Positions 11,508 to 23,617 of a stretch of 64,000 bases of DNA are shown piece after piece. The DNA lies in assembly GCA_036971615.1 (NCBI GenBank), contig JAYKKR010000027.1:62001-126000 (forward strand), in the 5' to 3' direction. The notes under the pieces were generated by a model, which worked only from the letters and a program-made list of their open reading frames with translations, made no database searches and had not been told where the DNA came from. The position numbers were made by a program, and so were the translations under genes. The DNA is from Amyloporia xantha (Eukaryota; Basidiomycota; Agaricomycetes; Polyporales; Adustoporiaceae). How positions within the stretch are numbered: position 1 is the first letter of the stretch; each line of letters opens with the position of its first letter.

Positions 11508-14500
11508 CATCTGCTTCGGAGCCCAATATGCCGCACACACTGGCTTGGCCAGGCCTTGTGAGATAATTGCAAGATGTTGTAACGTCTATTAGACTTGTCG
11601 CAAATCCGGAAGCGCCCGTGTGAGCCAATCGGAATGTCCCGTTGGTCGCCAAAAGCGGGAATTTGTGATGCCAGATGGAATTGCGAAAAAACTCTCTTGT
11701 ACCGTCTGCTTCAAGAGCGGTTGATAGATCATCTGATAACGACGCTAAGCCACGAGTCTGTCGGTCATCGCTCTCCAAAGCTTCACTTCTCATACCACCA
11801 TACTACATGCAGTCGTAAACTTTCCATATTGAAATCGTTCCGGCATGGACGCTGCTGCAAAACTTCATCCCAAAACAAATGAACGTCAGCAGGTTCCAAA
11901 ATTTCCACCCCGAAAATTCATCTTATGGCATTTGCTGGTCCAGACGTGCAGCCTCGAGGTCCTTCGTGTTCGTCTAAGCATACATGGAATAGCTATATCC
12001 GTGAGTCTTGAATGACTAAAGCCCAGGCTTCCATTGCTAACTTGTCATGTGTATCCGAGGCTCTGGAGGCTAAGTACACAGAGTTGTCTCATTTGCATAT
12101 TAAGAGGTGCATGCTGGGCACGTTTCGCATCACTTGTCCGCTGGATGTCGAAAGACTATGTCAGATGATCGCGAGCAGAGTGGCTTGAGTATCTCTGATC
12201 GAATCCTCGATCGCCCTGAAGCCTATACCACACTTATCGATCTCCGAGACACAACACTCCCGTTTACTGTTACCCTGGGCGTCATTGGGCCATTCCGCGC
12301 ACGCTCTCCCTTAATATTCCCTCAGCAGGCCTTCTTCGCGTAATGACCAATAATGACACATCGAGTCCAACAAGTATCTCGCAACGTTGTTCCTTCATGC
12401 AAACAGTCGTCCCGTTTCTTGTGTGTAGTCTCAGCAAGCGGCCCGTATGGATTATGCACATCAAGCCACAGATCAAACCACACATCAGAATATCTACTAC
12501 TTGGTGATTCTCCTTCTCGAATCTCGCCACTAGGTTTCTCTTGTCTTCATTTCTCAAAGCCTGGATCCTTATGCAACAAACAATATAAAATGATCGATCT
12601 ACTGCTATCGGATTCCAATGTTCAACGCTAACGGAGTATCAGGACAGAAGGACAGAAACTTGGGGTAAGTGGTCAACAACATGTGGATCACTACCATACT
12701 TCAATAATAGCTGACATCAAGTTTGTCGAAGTGATTTACACGATGATGTTTATTCACAGCAGATCGAGACGTTCAATGTGAACCCGGTATGCATTCTCGC
12801 CGGTATGACGATATTCAAGCTCTATCACCACGTAGCGGTGTTTGCTAGTCGTTAAGGACAGTCATCGGGCCTGAGCTCCAGAGTGCTGGCAGTGGGCTGA
12901 CATGTTAGACTGGGTGTCTTAACAGGGTCAAATTTCAATCCAGGGAACTCGGTTTTGCAACCCATCTACTCCTTCTGCATCTGCGTGTCTGCCGCCTGTC
13001 TTGTGACCCCTGTTTTTCATGGCATTCCGCAGGACGCAGGGTGTACCTAACCCCCCTATTCTTTCTGATGAGCAGTCGTTGCACGGCATCTTTTATCTCG
13101 AGCCTGCATTCCGGCATTCCGAGATATTCGGATGTGCCGCGACCAGGTCCACATCACAACCACAACTTCTTAATCTCGATCAACGACCATCTAATCGGTA
13201 ACCCGTTCGCTCGTTCCTGAAGAGACGATTCCAAGGTGACCGTCCAGCATGATGTTTTTCAGAACTAGATATGCTGCCCGCATGCAGACGCGGTAAAGTG
13301 CAATAATCAACTGCCTTCGAGGAATCACAGCTCCTGGCCAATGCATTCGACCACTCTTATCAAGCCCCATGTGGCTACATCCTTCGTGCAATTGATGGAT
13401 GGTACACGATTTGTGTGGTTCCTGGTGCGTTCAAGTTGATATAGGAGCTTAAGTACACGTTTTGGGAATCTATTCAGGTCGTTGATTCACATTTTGAGTG
13501 TTTGGGATCACGAGTATTCTGTCCGACACTTCCATGGTATTGATACGCAATTTTTCGCCCGCCGGACCACCCGTCCAGGCAATTCGACGAAGAATACGTG
13601 ATCGATTGCCCCTATCTTGTGCTCACTCATGCACGTCAAGCAGTGGTACCTCTTAATCAGGTCCGGGAAGCGCTATATCTTTGGGAGCAGTAGCGCTGTC
13701 CATGCTTCGTCAGCTCCTCCTTTCCTGTCTCGGATATGCGGCCCGTGTGGGTCGTATAATGATCTACGTAGGAGTTGGCACCCGATGACCATGTCTTCCA
13801 ATATTCATTTCCAGTATTGAACCGCATAACGCCATTCAAGACCTATGATATGTCGTAAGGACGCTCAACCACCGCTGTCATCTGCTCTCCGGAAGAGTCA
13901 AAGTCCGGATTTCATACGTCCTTTCTACTTTTTCCGAATTCCGACAGCGGAAGGCAGGTGGGTGAAAACACGTTACGCGTGCGTGGTGTCAGCCAGGTGT
14001 AATGTTCATGCTTCCATTTCCATCACACAAATAACAGAAGCCTTGTCACGATCGGGGAGCATGTAGACTTCAGATAATGTAAGATTTGTTCCGTTCTTTG
14101 CTATGTGACACACATCCCGTGGCTTTTTTCCGTTGCTGGCATGTGAAATCTTTGTTCGTAAGACCCTTCACTGAGATAAGCTCGAAGTCCTATGTCCCCA
14201 TCTTCTACATGATCATTTGAAAGCAAATAGTCTGTGCTATGTAAGTAAACGCCACCACACCTGAGAAAAGTAGCCCAATGTCTTGTTGCATCTATATTGC
14301 ACTGACTTAGGATGGCTAATGCTACCCACGATGGAGAACGAGAGTCTACTCTACGCACGAGAATATTTTAATGTGATTGAGCACGACTGATAGAAGAAGT
14401 AACTTCATGTTTTACTCCTCCCTTCTTGTTGTAGCTCGTGGGTCACCGCGTAGTAATTGTTCTGCAATTTCACGCTGACAGATACCACAGCTCCGAGTCG

Positions 14501-15231
14501 GCCCTCCGAGTCAGGGATATTTGCGACACGTTGTCCAGCACACACGAAGCCCAATTAATGGTATCGGAAAGATGAATCAGGGGTGAATATCCGTGATCAT
14601 CATACCATGTTCTTGTATAAATACTCTCAACTTATATTGCATGCGGCTCCCATCGCGGCGAACTTGCTCATCCATCCGAGTCGCTCTCACACTGGCAGTC
14701 GTCAAACCTCTGAACAGGTTCGCAGTTACGGGATGAGATGGGTTCTGCGATCTGATAAATATTTCCAAATGTAACAAATTACACAGGTTGGAACACCTAG
14801 CAATCTATAGTCGTAGACCAGTGCAGCGATATCTAACCTGTCTTCAAGGTTACATAGCACAGTGCAACTTGGTTTCCCTGGTCGTAACGACAGTGATGAC
14901 TTGTGACCCCGAAGCTCGGCATTCGATGAAGACTTCAGGTCCCCTTATGAAGTCTGCATGAATTACCATCTGTATTATTTGCTTTCTCTACCATGCCGAG
15001 CGGCCCGAGCCCAATCCCCCCGAACGTTTCTGCACTGAGCCGCGTCGCGTCAGTCACATGATCGTAATGACGATCTGGTCTGATCTCAGATCTGACCATT
15101 TCTGAATTTCGGCTTTCGACATTTTCTCTTCTTGACGCTATGATCTTTCTGTCCTCTTAGTCTACATCCACAGCACTCGACACTCAACACACGCAACACT
15201 CAGCATATCTTTATTTTACTTCCTCAATTCT
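11508..15231. other. Gene-poor 3.7-kb stretch
   Basis: Only short open stretches with many stops on both strands and no recognisable motif, splice-consistent gene model, tRNA-like fold or further terminal repeats that I can see. It may hold eroded coding DNA. The final 100-200 bases before 15232 (C/T-rich, CACAACACTCAGC-type tracts) look like the promoter and leader of the pantothenate synthetase gene. Confidence 0.4.
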
Positions 15232-16516
15232 ATGAACCACCTGCTATCTCGTTCACGCTATTCCACCGTCTTTGTAAAGCGGAAAATGACACTCTCATCC
15301 TCTGCGCTGCCCCCTTCTTCAATACCAATATTCACAACGCTTGCGGCGTACCGGGAATGGCGCAGGAAAGCTGCAGATGAGAAGAAGTCAGTCGGTTTTG
15401 TCGCTACCATGGGGGCCTTGCATGAAGGACACCTGTCGTTAGGTGAGCATTTGGCGCTCAAGTCCGTCCTCCGGAGACGTACTGAGAGGTCTAACACGCC
15501 TAGTTAGAAGATCTTTAGCAGCGAATGATCTGACTGTTCTCTCCATCTTCGTGAACCCGGCCCAGTTTGCTCCGCACGAGGACCTTGCCACGTACCCTCG
15601 CACTCTTCCCAGCGATCTTGAGCTACTTTGCTCGGTGACCGTTCCTATTAACACTGCAACAAATGGGACGAAGCATGGTTCCCGCAATCCTTCCGCCGTC
15701 TTTCTTCCTTCGGTATCTGAGATGTATCCTTCCGGTATTTCACAAGACGTCTCGGAACAGAAGGGTACCTTCGTTGAGGTGAAGGGATATGGGCACCAGA
15801 TGGAGGGGAAGAGCAGGCCGACGTTCTTCCGTGGAGTCTCCACGATTGTCACGAAGCTGTTCAATGCGGTGGAGGTGAGCTTGTTGCTTGTGAGAACATG
15901 TACGAGCAGCGTGTAACCCGATCTCAGCCTACACGCACATATTTCGGCCAGAAGGACATTCAGCAGGCCTTGCTGCTTCGCCGCATGACACGCGATTTGC
16001 TCCTGTCCCATCCATCTCCAGAGAACCTGCACATTGTCCCCACTGCTCGGTACGTCACATCAAACTGAGCCCCAAGCCTAGCTGTAACAATAACCCAATA
16101 TCATCAGTGACCTCAAGACGTCCCTTGCCCTTTCCTCTCGCAATGCATACCTCACTCCACGGGAACGCGAACTCGCCGCTCCTGCATTGTATGCCGCGTT
16201 GCAAGCCGGCAAGCAGGCATGGGATTCAGGCAAGAGTAAGGATGAGTGTATACGGACTGCGTGCACCCTGATATCAGATACAGCGGAGCAATTAAATGGG
16301 AACGCTGCTGTCGAGAAGATCGACATCAGATTGGATTATGTCGAGATGAACGATCCGGACACGTTTGATATTCTCCCTGGGGCGATCACCAAAGAAAAGT
16401 GGGAGACTGTTGAAGGGCGAGCTGTGATCATTAGTGGGGCGATGTGGGTGGGACGGACTAGGCTGATTGATAATGTTATCCTCGGAGATCCAAGCAGGCT
16501 AGGTATAATGAATTGA
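15232..16516 (+). CDS. PAN6: Pantoate--beta-alanine ligase (pantothenate synthetase)
   Basis: Catalyses the ATP-dependent joining of pantoate and beta-alanine to pantothenate, the last step of vitamin B5 synthesis. Exons 15232-15442, 15504-15874, 15928-16049 and 16108-16516 give 370 residues. Nucleotidyltransferase motifs are in order: TMGALHEGH (about 59-67, the HIGH-like motif), SIFVNPAQF, DLATYPRT, KGTFVEVKGY, EGKSRPTFFRGV, YFGQKDIQQ and LSSRNAYL (about 241-248, KMSKS-like region). The N-terminal 50 residues before the catalytic part contain Arg and Ser but few acids, so a mitochondrial presequence is possible; an internal ATG at 15286 would remove it. All catalytic motifs are present, so the enzyme is probably functional. 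Confidence 0.93.
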
Positions 16517-16738
16517 CGCAGGCGTAGATTTACTACATACGTTCGTGTCGAGTGACATTCAAGAATGATTAATCAATAATGAAGTCTGCAACGCGGATCA
16601 CGCGCTGTGAGATCGCTGCACGTGCCAGTTTGAAGGATCGAATAATTGACCAATGTTGCTCCGAGTTCGAACAGCAACGAAAGATACCCCTCCTGAAGTG
16701 TTTGATTGTACCATCTCCCTAATTGTAACACTAAAGCT

Positions 16739-18444
16739 ATGAATGTTAAGGTCCTAGTGAGTATGCCCTATCCTCTTCATCTATGCGTTTTTAACCATGT
16801 CAGGTCAAGTCTGACTCGGCGCCTGACCCTCCGGCCGTCGTCGTCCAGAGTCAACCCCACGTTTTCCTCACATCTTCCAGGACACCAATAGCCCGCATCT
16901 CCGATGATATTCTATATGAAATATTTGACCTCGTCGCGATGCATCCCGTCGCGAACGATCCTCGGCCGTTGAGCCACGCAGGGATCAAAAACCGCGCGAC
17001 CTGGCTCGCAATCACCTATGTATGCCGCTACTGGCGGAATGTAGCCCTCCACTCTGCGCGTCTCTGGTCATGTATCATTCTCAACGAAGATGGAAGTCCA
17101 AACATGCTCCGGGAGTTCCTGAAGAGGTCGAGACATGCTGTTCTGAGCGTTATCATCGAAGGGCCCTCGTCACAGTCGGACTCAATTGAAGCTCTCCGCT
17201 ACATGGCCGCCATGTGCGCTGTCTGTACGCACCGTCTCGGTTCGCTCTACATATCCAGATTCTCTCCTTTGGAAACAAACACTATTTTATCCCCCTTCAG
17301 ACATGCTGGTGTGCAGCTCCGAGCTCTTGTGGTTTCTGCGGAATACCACCCCATGACGCCAGTCGGCACGCATTTGGTACCTATCTTCTCCGGAGAACTG
17401 CCCGCACTGAGCTCGATCATTGTCTCGCAGCTTTCACTTCCTTGGCGCCCCTTTACCAACCTGACGCAGATGCTTCTCATGAACCAACCGGTGCCTTCCC
17501 TCTCAGAGCTCACGGCGACTCTACGAAAATGCCCCGCCCTGGACTCGCTTGGCTTAGGACTGATCCACCCCTCTTTTCTCCCCGACCCCCCTGGTATTCC
17601 CGCAGACGAATCGCCCATCGAGCTTCCGCTGCTGACGAACATGCTCCTCATCGCGCACCACGACGTTGCAGCTCCCCTGATCCGGCTGCTGCACTACCCA
17701 TCATCGGCAACGACTGTCCTAGCGCTGCAGCACTCGCCCCGTTCGCGCGTGACGGCGTCGAACAACGTCGTCTCGCACGTCCGGCGCGCGGCGCTGGACA
17801 TGTACGTGTACGGCCGATGCCACTGCCTCAAAATCACCTCCGCGTCCGACTGCATGGTGCAGGTGCAGTGGGACTGGCGCGAGGGCGTCGACCCGTTCGA
17901 CGACGACATGCGGCTGGAGCACATCGGGGACCTCGTGCGGTTCTCGGGGCTCGAGCAGCTGACCATCAAGCACCTGCAGTATGCGTTGTACGAGCAGGAC
18001 TGGCTGCACATCCTTGGGCAGATGCCGTCGCTGCGACGCATCGAGCTGAGCTCGTGCTTCATCGGCGATGCGACGCTCTTCGATGCGCTCTCGCGGTGCA
18101 CCACGGACATCAGCGGTGAGGCGACGTTCGAGGTGTGTCCGAATCTGACGTCGTTCGTCGTGTCGGGGGGACACGAGTACTCGGAGGTTGTCCTGGAGCA
18201 GCTGGTGTCCTGCTTTGAGCATCGGCGAGATCACGACGCACACCTGTCGGTGCTCAAGGTCGAGCTGCGACGAACGCCAGACGAATATCCGCCTGAGCTA
18301 CTGGAGCGCTTGCAGGAAGGGGATCTCGCTGACACGATTGAAATTTTCTGGCCATTCAAAGCGGACGCCGACAGGGCGTCGGACGACGAGGATGCACACG
18401 ATTCTGCAGACGATCTGGCCACTCGCATGCATGTCCATGTATAG
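16739..18444 (+). CDS. F-box domain protein
   Basis: Two exons (16739-16756 and 16804-18444) give 552 residues. A short first exon is inferred because the F-box begins upstream of the first ATG of the long open frame: PIARISDDILYEIFDLVA is followed by WLAITYVCRYWRNVALHSARLWS, the agaricomycete F-box pattern ending in the conserved LW. The rest is a leucine-rich, repeat-like region without clear periodicity, and the C-terminus is acidic (DEDAHDSADD). F-box proteins recruit substrates to SCF ubiquitin ligases through Skp1; the substrate is unknown. The family is hugely expanded in mushrooms. Codon use turns strongly GC-rich between about 17700 and 18250. Confidence 0.82.
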
Positions 18445-19841
18445 TTTATCTCTTGTACGGCGTTTTCAACTCGTGGTTGTTTTGCTGTGTACGGTGGAGG
18501 TTTGTTCTTCTGTGAGTTGAAGCATATTCTCAGAGGGTTTCGCGTCTTGACGATTTTGGCTGTATTGTATGTTCCACAGAATATTTACCTATCGTCATGT
18601 CACACCTTACACATAGTCGGACGTCATGTCGTGTTTTCATCGCTCATGCAATCACGGTCGCTAGGATCTGAACTGGCGTTAGTGTTGCTGGGAGGTTAGG
18701 CAACCTTGGACCAAGGCGCGCCTTTACTTGATGGCACGAGATGCCGGCTACTGGTACCTCAAGGTACAGTAACAACTTGCAATGTCGCTCTTCGGTGGTG
18801 CCAACTGCAGAGTTCGGAGATTGCCGTTCTTGGACGACTCCAACACAAGCCGAGGGAGCGGCAGAGCGGGCTAGCCAATCAGGAGCCACAGAAGAGGCTG
18901 CCTTGACGAACATTGGCGCAGTCCCAAGGCAGCAAACTCGGTGCCTTGAGGTACCCTTAAGTTACCTTACCTCCCAGCAACGCCAGTGTGGCGTTCCGGA
19001 TATCCGAATGACAGTGCTTCCCAGAGCTCGGAAGACATCAAAAATGTACCAGATACCCGGAAGTGCGAACGAAGCCTCTCCGGAAGTAAAGCGAATGTCA
19101 CGCGGTCTTCCATTAAAAAATCGAAGCCCTCGAGCCGGGCCAGTCGAACAAATTTCAAGAAGTGTCACTTTGCGATCTCGTCGACTGAGTGAGGTGCCGC
19201 GCTCCTGTAGATGCGTGTTTTTTGTGTTGCTCAGTTGAAATGCTGCCTCGTTGTCGCTCTTCTCTCGTGTCGTTGGTTACTGAGAAGCTTCGGCGTGCTC
19301 ATCGTCCTAGCTCCTGCGCTCCCCATCAATATGCCCGAGAACCTCGCTTCAGATGTGTCGCGTCGATCGATCAATGAATTAATGAAGCTTGAAGCTCTGA
19401 GTGGCAGTGCGTGATCGTGTTGACAGCGTCATCTGAATGTGGCGTTTGGAGAGCTGAGCATCGGTTCTGGCCAGACTTGGCATGGCTCTCTATAGTTCCA
19501 CTGATAGAAGGAATGTCAATCGGTATGATCGTCATTGTCTTTATTTCTCGCACGGGACGTTTTGTTTTGGACAAGCACTGTACCTCATGCGGTAGGTTCT
19601 GTACAGCGATCAATGTGAAGAGCCATAGATTAGAGTCAGTCTAATGTAATTTATCTCACGCATCGACTCCGATGCCATTCATTCACAGCTCACAACTCAG
19701 TTCGTTTGACTTGCTCGTGCATGCTTGTTACATTCCAGTACTAGTGATGCGGCGATACATACTCCAAGGTGATTCCATACAAATATCAGCATATCTTGTA
19801 CATATTACGTGATGCATAGATTAGGGTATGTAGTCGGCGAT
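18445..19841. other. Intergenic region without a supportable gene
   Basis: Contains the inverted-repeat element listed separately (18672-18987). A hydrophobic stretch is encoded near 19480-19560, but I could not extend it into a gene with valid splice sites. The right end (19650-19841) is the 3' side of the CsbD-like gene on the minus strand. Confidence 0.35.
18672..18987. repeat. Imperfect terminal-inverted-repeat segment, possible MITE
   Basis: A left arm starting ACTGGCG, then TTGCTGGGAGGT, is mirrored at the right end (ACCTCCCAGCAACGCCAGT on the plus strand). The left arm has a 6-nt insertion (TTAGTG) compared with the right. The arms match over roughly 27 positions, then diverge. No target duplication is obvious, so it could be a degraded miniature transposon or a chance hairpin. 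The 316-bp size fits a MITE. Confidence 0.4.
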
Positions 19842-20291
19842 TTAGACCGAAGGTTTGTTAACCTGCTGCTGCGCCTGGCCCTTGTCATGCTGGACATTGC
19901 CTATGCAAGAATGGATCAGTTTCCGGAGCGTGTCCATGTAACGAAATCTGCTTACCGGACACTTCCTGCTGACGGTCACCCGTAATGGCACCAATGACGG
20001 CGTCCTTCTTTCCAGACAGACGGTCGACGGCACCCTCGGCGTACTGCTTCGCTTGGGCAGCGTTGTACTCGGCCTCGCCCTGTTGGTGCTCGTCCTTGCC
20101 TGATTGCGACCAGGTGGTAGCGCCGGTGAGGTCACCGACTGTCTCGACGACGGTACCCTTCAGCGAGTGGTATTGACCGGTGGTCTTGCTAAAAATGGTC
20201 GTCAGACTTGTGCGACGCAGGCGTAGGGAAAGGACATGACTTACTTGGGCTCGCCGCTGGTGTTGGTGTTGGTGTTGTTGTTGCTGGACAT
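19842..20291 (-). CDS. CsbD-like small stress protein (paralogue 1)
   Basis: Three exons on the minus strand (20291-20245, 20188-19956, 19900-19842) give 112 residues. After an Asn/Thr-rich start ([14 protein letters not shown]) comes a CsbD-like core: [51 protein letters not shown] and KGQAQQQ. CsbD-like proteins are small, hydrophilic, Gly/Lys-rich stress proteins; a fungal relative has been described as binding mismatched or cruciform DNA. The central exon is 233 nt in both this gene and its divergent neighbour, showing a duplication. A TATATAAAG box lies on the minus strand at about 20396-20388, about 100 bp from the start codon. Confidence 0.85.
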
Positions 20292-20807
20292 GATGAGGAT
20301 GAGATTGGTGGAAGTAAAAAGTCGTCAAAGATAATGAGTCTGATGGGTATTGAAAACTGATTGTGAGAGGACAGCCAACTCCCGGGGCTTTATATACATG
20401 TCCCCGTCGCTGGCGCCGGCCGAGTCTAAACGGAGTGCCTATGGTGCCATCGCCTGCGCAGTTTGGCGTAGAGGCTGGCACCTGCCTATTCAAGCAGACA
20501 TGACGCAGAAAGAGTGGAGAAACCGTCATTTTCACGACCGCTCCTCTTCGCGTCATCGCGCCCAGCCCCGACCGCAGCAACGTCAGAAAAGTTTCCAAAT
20601 CCGGAAGCGTTGGTGATGTAGATCGAATCTCGCGATCGACTTTGACGCGTGACGTCAGAAGCTCGAGACGCGTCTCGCGTCCATGATAGCTTGACATCGA
20701 AGAATGTGAAGAGGACGCGTCGTGGTATATAAACAGGGCTCTGTCGCTCTCAGTCTGCATCGCACATTATTCCCCTCCCTCATCGTCTTAACTCATCGCA
20801 TACCATC
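20292..20807. promoter_or_regulatory. Divergent promoter between the two CsbD-like genes
   Basis: A 516-bp shared upstream region. TATA boxes point both ways: TATATAAA near 20726 for the plus gene and its counterpart near 20390 for the minus gene. A perfect CRE-type palindrome TGACGTCA lies at 20650-20657. It is flanked by GACGCG and TCTCGCG motifs. The arrangement suggests joint stress-responsive control, but that is inference from motif content. Confidence 0.5.
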
Positions 20808-21237
20808 ATGTCTGGAGAGCCCGAGTAAGCATCATCGCATCACGCGCTGCCGTACTTTGTGGCTTGCTTGTACTCACCTATGTTCGTCGTTGTAGTAAGA
20901 CCAGCGCGCAGTTCCACTCGATAAAGGGAACCGCCGTCGAGGCCATCGGCAACCTCACGGGGGCCCAGTCTTGGCAGCAGTCCGGAAAAGAAGAGCACGC
21001 AAAGGGCGAGGCCGAATACAAGGCTGCCCAGGCGCAGGGATATGCCGAGGGCACGATGGACAGGATTGGGGGCAAGAAAGACAGCATTATTGGGGCGGTA
21101 ACCGGAGATAATACCCAGGAAACTACCGGTAAGTCTCGCCAGTGACGAACTCTGTTTTCTCGAGTTCATCAAACCTTCATATAATAGGGAATATGCGCCA
21201 GAACAAGGGGGAGGCGCAGCAGAACTTCAACTCTTGA
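20808..21237 (+). CDS. CsbD-like small stress protein (paralogue 2)
   Basis: Three exons (20808-20824, 20896-21128, 21188-21237) give 99 residues. The first exon codes only MSGEP plus part of a codon. The core shows the CsbD pattern: FHSIKGTAVEAIGNLTG, SGKEEHAKGEAEYKAA, YAEGTMDRIGGKKDSIIGAV and MRQNKGEAQQNFNS. Exon phases and the 233-nt middle exon match the minus-strand neighbour. It lacks that gene's Asn/Thr-rich N-terminus. The protein is expected to be soluble, highly hydrophilic and partly disordered. The strong TATA box 80 bp upstream fits high or inducible expression. Confidence 0.86.
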
Positions 21238-22176
21238 GGGCAGGAGGGAGACGTCTGGGGTTGAGCGGGCTCCGCTGTTGGAGTCGTGGCGGAGGAACAT
21301 TGTACTATCACAACAACCATCAGGGGGAACCAGACATTATATTCTCTTCATCGAATACAGTTGGGACAGAGATGAGGAGTATTCGGGGTTACACACGTGA
21401 GATGAATGAAACGTCATGCGGCGAAAAGACTAATCACTAGATGACAATGTATTCCAAGCAAACGAGTTTGCGTATGTGCCTACTAGTAGTCACATATATC
21501 AACAAGATCACTATTCCTGGAATGAGTACTTGGTCATTGAATGAATGAGGGGTCATTAACATACCAATTACGTACGTGCTTAATGCACATCCATTGTGGC
21601 CATGTTTCGAGCGTCTCCTTAACAGTTTATGTTGCAGTTAAGAACTGCCTGACCTTGCCATGGTCACTGCCCGCCGTCCAGACAGATGGGAGCCTGAACA
21701 AGAACTGTCACAAGAAGCAGCATAAGGACAGACAGACAGTGATTGGTACGGCGACATGTTCATGAAAACCAAGTTCTGGCTTGCAGTTGAAGCGTCAGGG
21801 ACTTACAGTGAAAGTTACGCGTATCGCAGCTTTGGATCCAAATAGAAACAAACAATGTAAAATGGGACCCTGTGATTGGCTGGCAACGCCATGCTCAAAG
21901 TTTCCATCACGTGAGGACTTGTTTTCCCGCATATTCTAGGAAATATGTGCTTGATTTCTCTGTTCTCAATTGCACTTGGTATGCCAACGAACGCCTTGTT
22001 TGTAGCAGCTAACTGCGATTTCGACCAAGAAGACCGTCTTATCTTCGTCTCTATAACCAATTAATGCACTTTTGCTATTCTGGACGTAAGCACAGACACG
22101 TTGGTCGCATTGGTAACATTAAGTGCCCTTCCCTCAACTAATCATGATTGAAGCCTAGACGGTCTCCTCAATATCG
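21238..22176. other. Intergenic, no gene seen
   Basis: Spacer between the CsbD-like pair and the BTB array. Open stretches are short and unremarkable; the segment 22080-22176 presumably carries the BTB gene promoter. Confidence 0.4.
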
Positions 22177-23163
22177 ATGTCCTTCGATGCTGCCGCCCCC
22201 TTCAACAAGCAGAGCGCTGATGTTATCTTACGGAGCTCCGACCAATGCCACTTTCGCGTGCACAAGCTCGTTTTATCGGAAGCGTCCCCTGTGTTCGAAA
22301 CAATGTTCCATCTTCCGCAACCCCCATATGTATCGTCAGACAACACAGACGGTCTTGCGGTTGTACCAGTCACAGAGAAATCCCGAGTACTCGACCAGCT
22401 TCTCCGTATCTGCTACCCGGTCGCCAACCCGAGTCTCGCTAATGCAGAGGAAATAGGTCTCGTGCTAGAAGCCGCGGTGAAGTACGAGATGGATGGGGCG
22501 AAGGACTATTGTGCGAAAGCGCTGGTGCATCCGGACATGCTCAACATAGACCCCTTCACTGTATATGCCCTCGCTTATTACTTCAAGCTCGTCGTAGAGA
22601 CCCGCATGGCTGCCAAGGCGACACTGGCTTTCAAAAGGCTCCCTGCGAGACGTGCATCTGTGGTGATGGAGAATGTCTCTGCAACAGCTCTCTATGCTCT
22701 CATGGTTTATCGCGAAGACTGCCAGCAAACTGCACGGGCGTTCGCGAGGGATGTCGGCGTAGCGTGGGACTCCATCCTCGGCGACTCTACACCTCTCCGT
22801 CCCTGCTACACCCCGTGCCGCAAGTGCGAACCAGAAAACGATGGCGTGGAAACAGAGCACTACATCAGTCGCTGGGTACCGTTCGATGGCCAGGTGTATC
22901 GTGCCGACCTGCAGCAGATCTTGCTTGAGCAGCCTTACAGCTCAGCAGAAGTTGGGCAGAGACTCTGGGAAAGAACGATGCTTGCCTTGGGATCCAGGCA
23001 GATTCAGTGCCGTAAATGCCTTGAAGAGATCATTTACAGTCTGCAAGCATTCCACAAGGAGGTGATGGAGAGCTTTGAGGGACGTATTTCGGAGGTAAAG
23101 TGCATCGCGCAGAGCAAAGGTAGTCATAAGTTGACCCAGATGATAGTGCAAGGTACATCTTGA
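22177..23163 (+). CDS. BTB/POZ domain protein (array member 1, intact)
   Basis: A single-exon gene of 328 residues. The N-terminal BTB fold is recognisable at about residues 6-115: FNKQSADVILRSSD, FRVHKLVLSEASPVFETMF, then PVTEKSRVLDQLLRICYP and LVLEAAVKYEMDGAKDYC. A helical region follows (YALAYYFKL, MENVSATALYALMVYR). Two CxxC pairs (CYTPCRKC at about 208-215 and CRKCLEEII near 287) suggest zinc binding. This layout is typical of the large agaricomycete BTB family; such proteins dimerise and can act as adaptors for Cul3 ligases, but no partner can be named. The ATG at 22177 directly precedes the domain. It is the best-preserved of three tandem copies. Confidence 0.85.
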   Translation: MSFDAAAPFNKQSADVILRSSDQCHFRVHKLVLSEASPVFETMFHLPQPPYVSSDNTDGLAVVPVTEKSRVLDQLLRICYPVANPSLANAEEIGLVLEAAVKYEMDGAKDYCAKALVHPDMLNIDPFTVYALAYYFKLVVETRMAAKATLAFKRLPARRASVVMENVSATALYALMVYREDCQQTARAFARDVGVAWDSILGDSTPLRPCYTPCRKCEPENDGVETEHYISRWVPFDGQVYRADLQQILLEQPYSSAEVGQRLWERTMLALGSRQIQCRKCLEEIIYSLQAFHKEVMESFEGRISEVKCIAQSKGSHKLTQMIVQGTS

Positions 23164-23617
23164 TTTCTAGCGCCCTGCCACTTTGTTGGAACTTCTGCAA
23201 AATGAAGGTAATATTTCGTCCATTCAAGCCGGATAGAGCATGCGTTGACGTGTATTACACGACAGGCTATGTCCATACATTTAATCTCGAACATCACGGC
23301 AGTCTTCAGCGCAGTGTTTGGTCACGACCAACGGTCCTCCATAGGGAGCGATCACATGAGATGGTGGCTAGGAGTAATACTCCGCTCAAAAAGAGCATTC
23401 AAGGAATCCAACAGCGACGTCAACTCCAGGGTAAATTCCTGCAGACGGGAAGGTACATTGGCGGGCAGGTCAAACGGTGAAGAAAACAACGGGTACCTTC
23501 CATGTGTACGGCCGCCGATGTCTACAACGACAACCTGACTTTTGCCTGACCAGGCCGAGCATCAGGTTGATTTTCCGAGTTTTGACATACTTTATTATCC
23601 CTGCAGCCTCTTTTCCG
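23164..23617. other. Spacer in BTB array
   Basis: 454 bp between the intact BTB gene and the BTB relic, with no supportable gene. Confidence 0.4.

Noticed and set aside
11508..15231. Search for a retrotransposon or a decayed gene in the gene-poor stretch
   Set aside because: I saw no reverse-transcriptase, integrase or LTR-like direct repeats, and no phased exon series.
17214..18243. Long alternative frames inside the F-box gene on both strands
   Set aside because: They arise from the GC-rich, stop-poor segment of the F-box exon and code Ala/Arg/His-rich low-complexity peptides.
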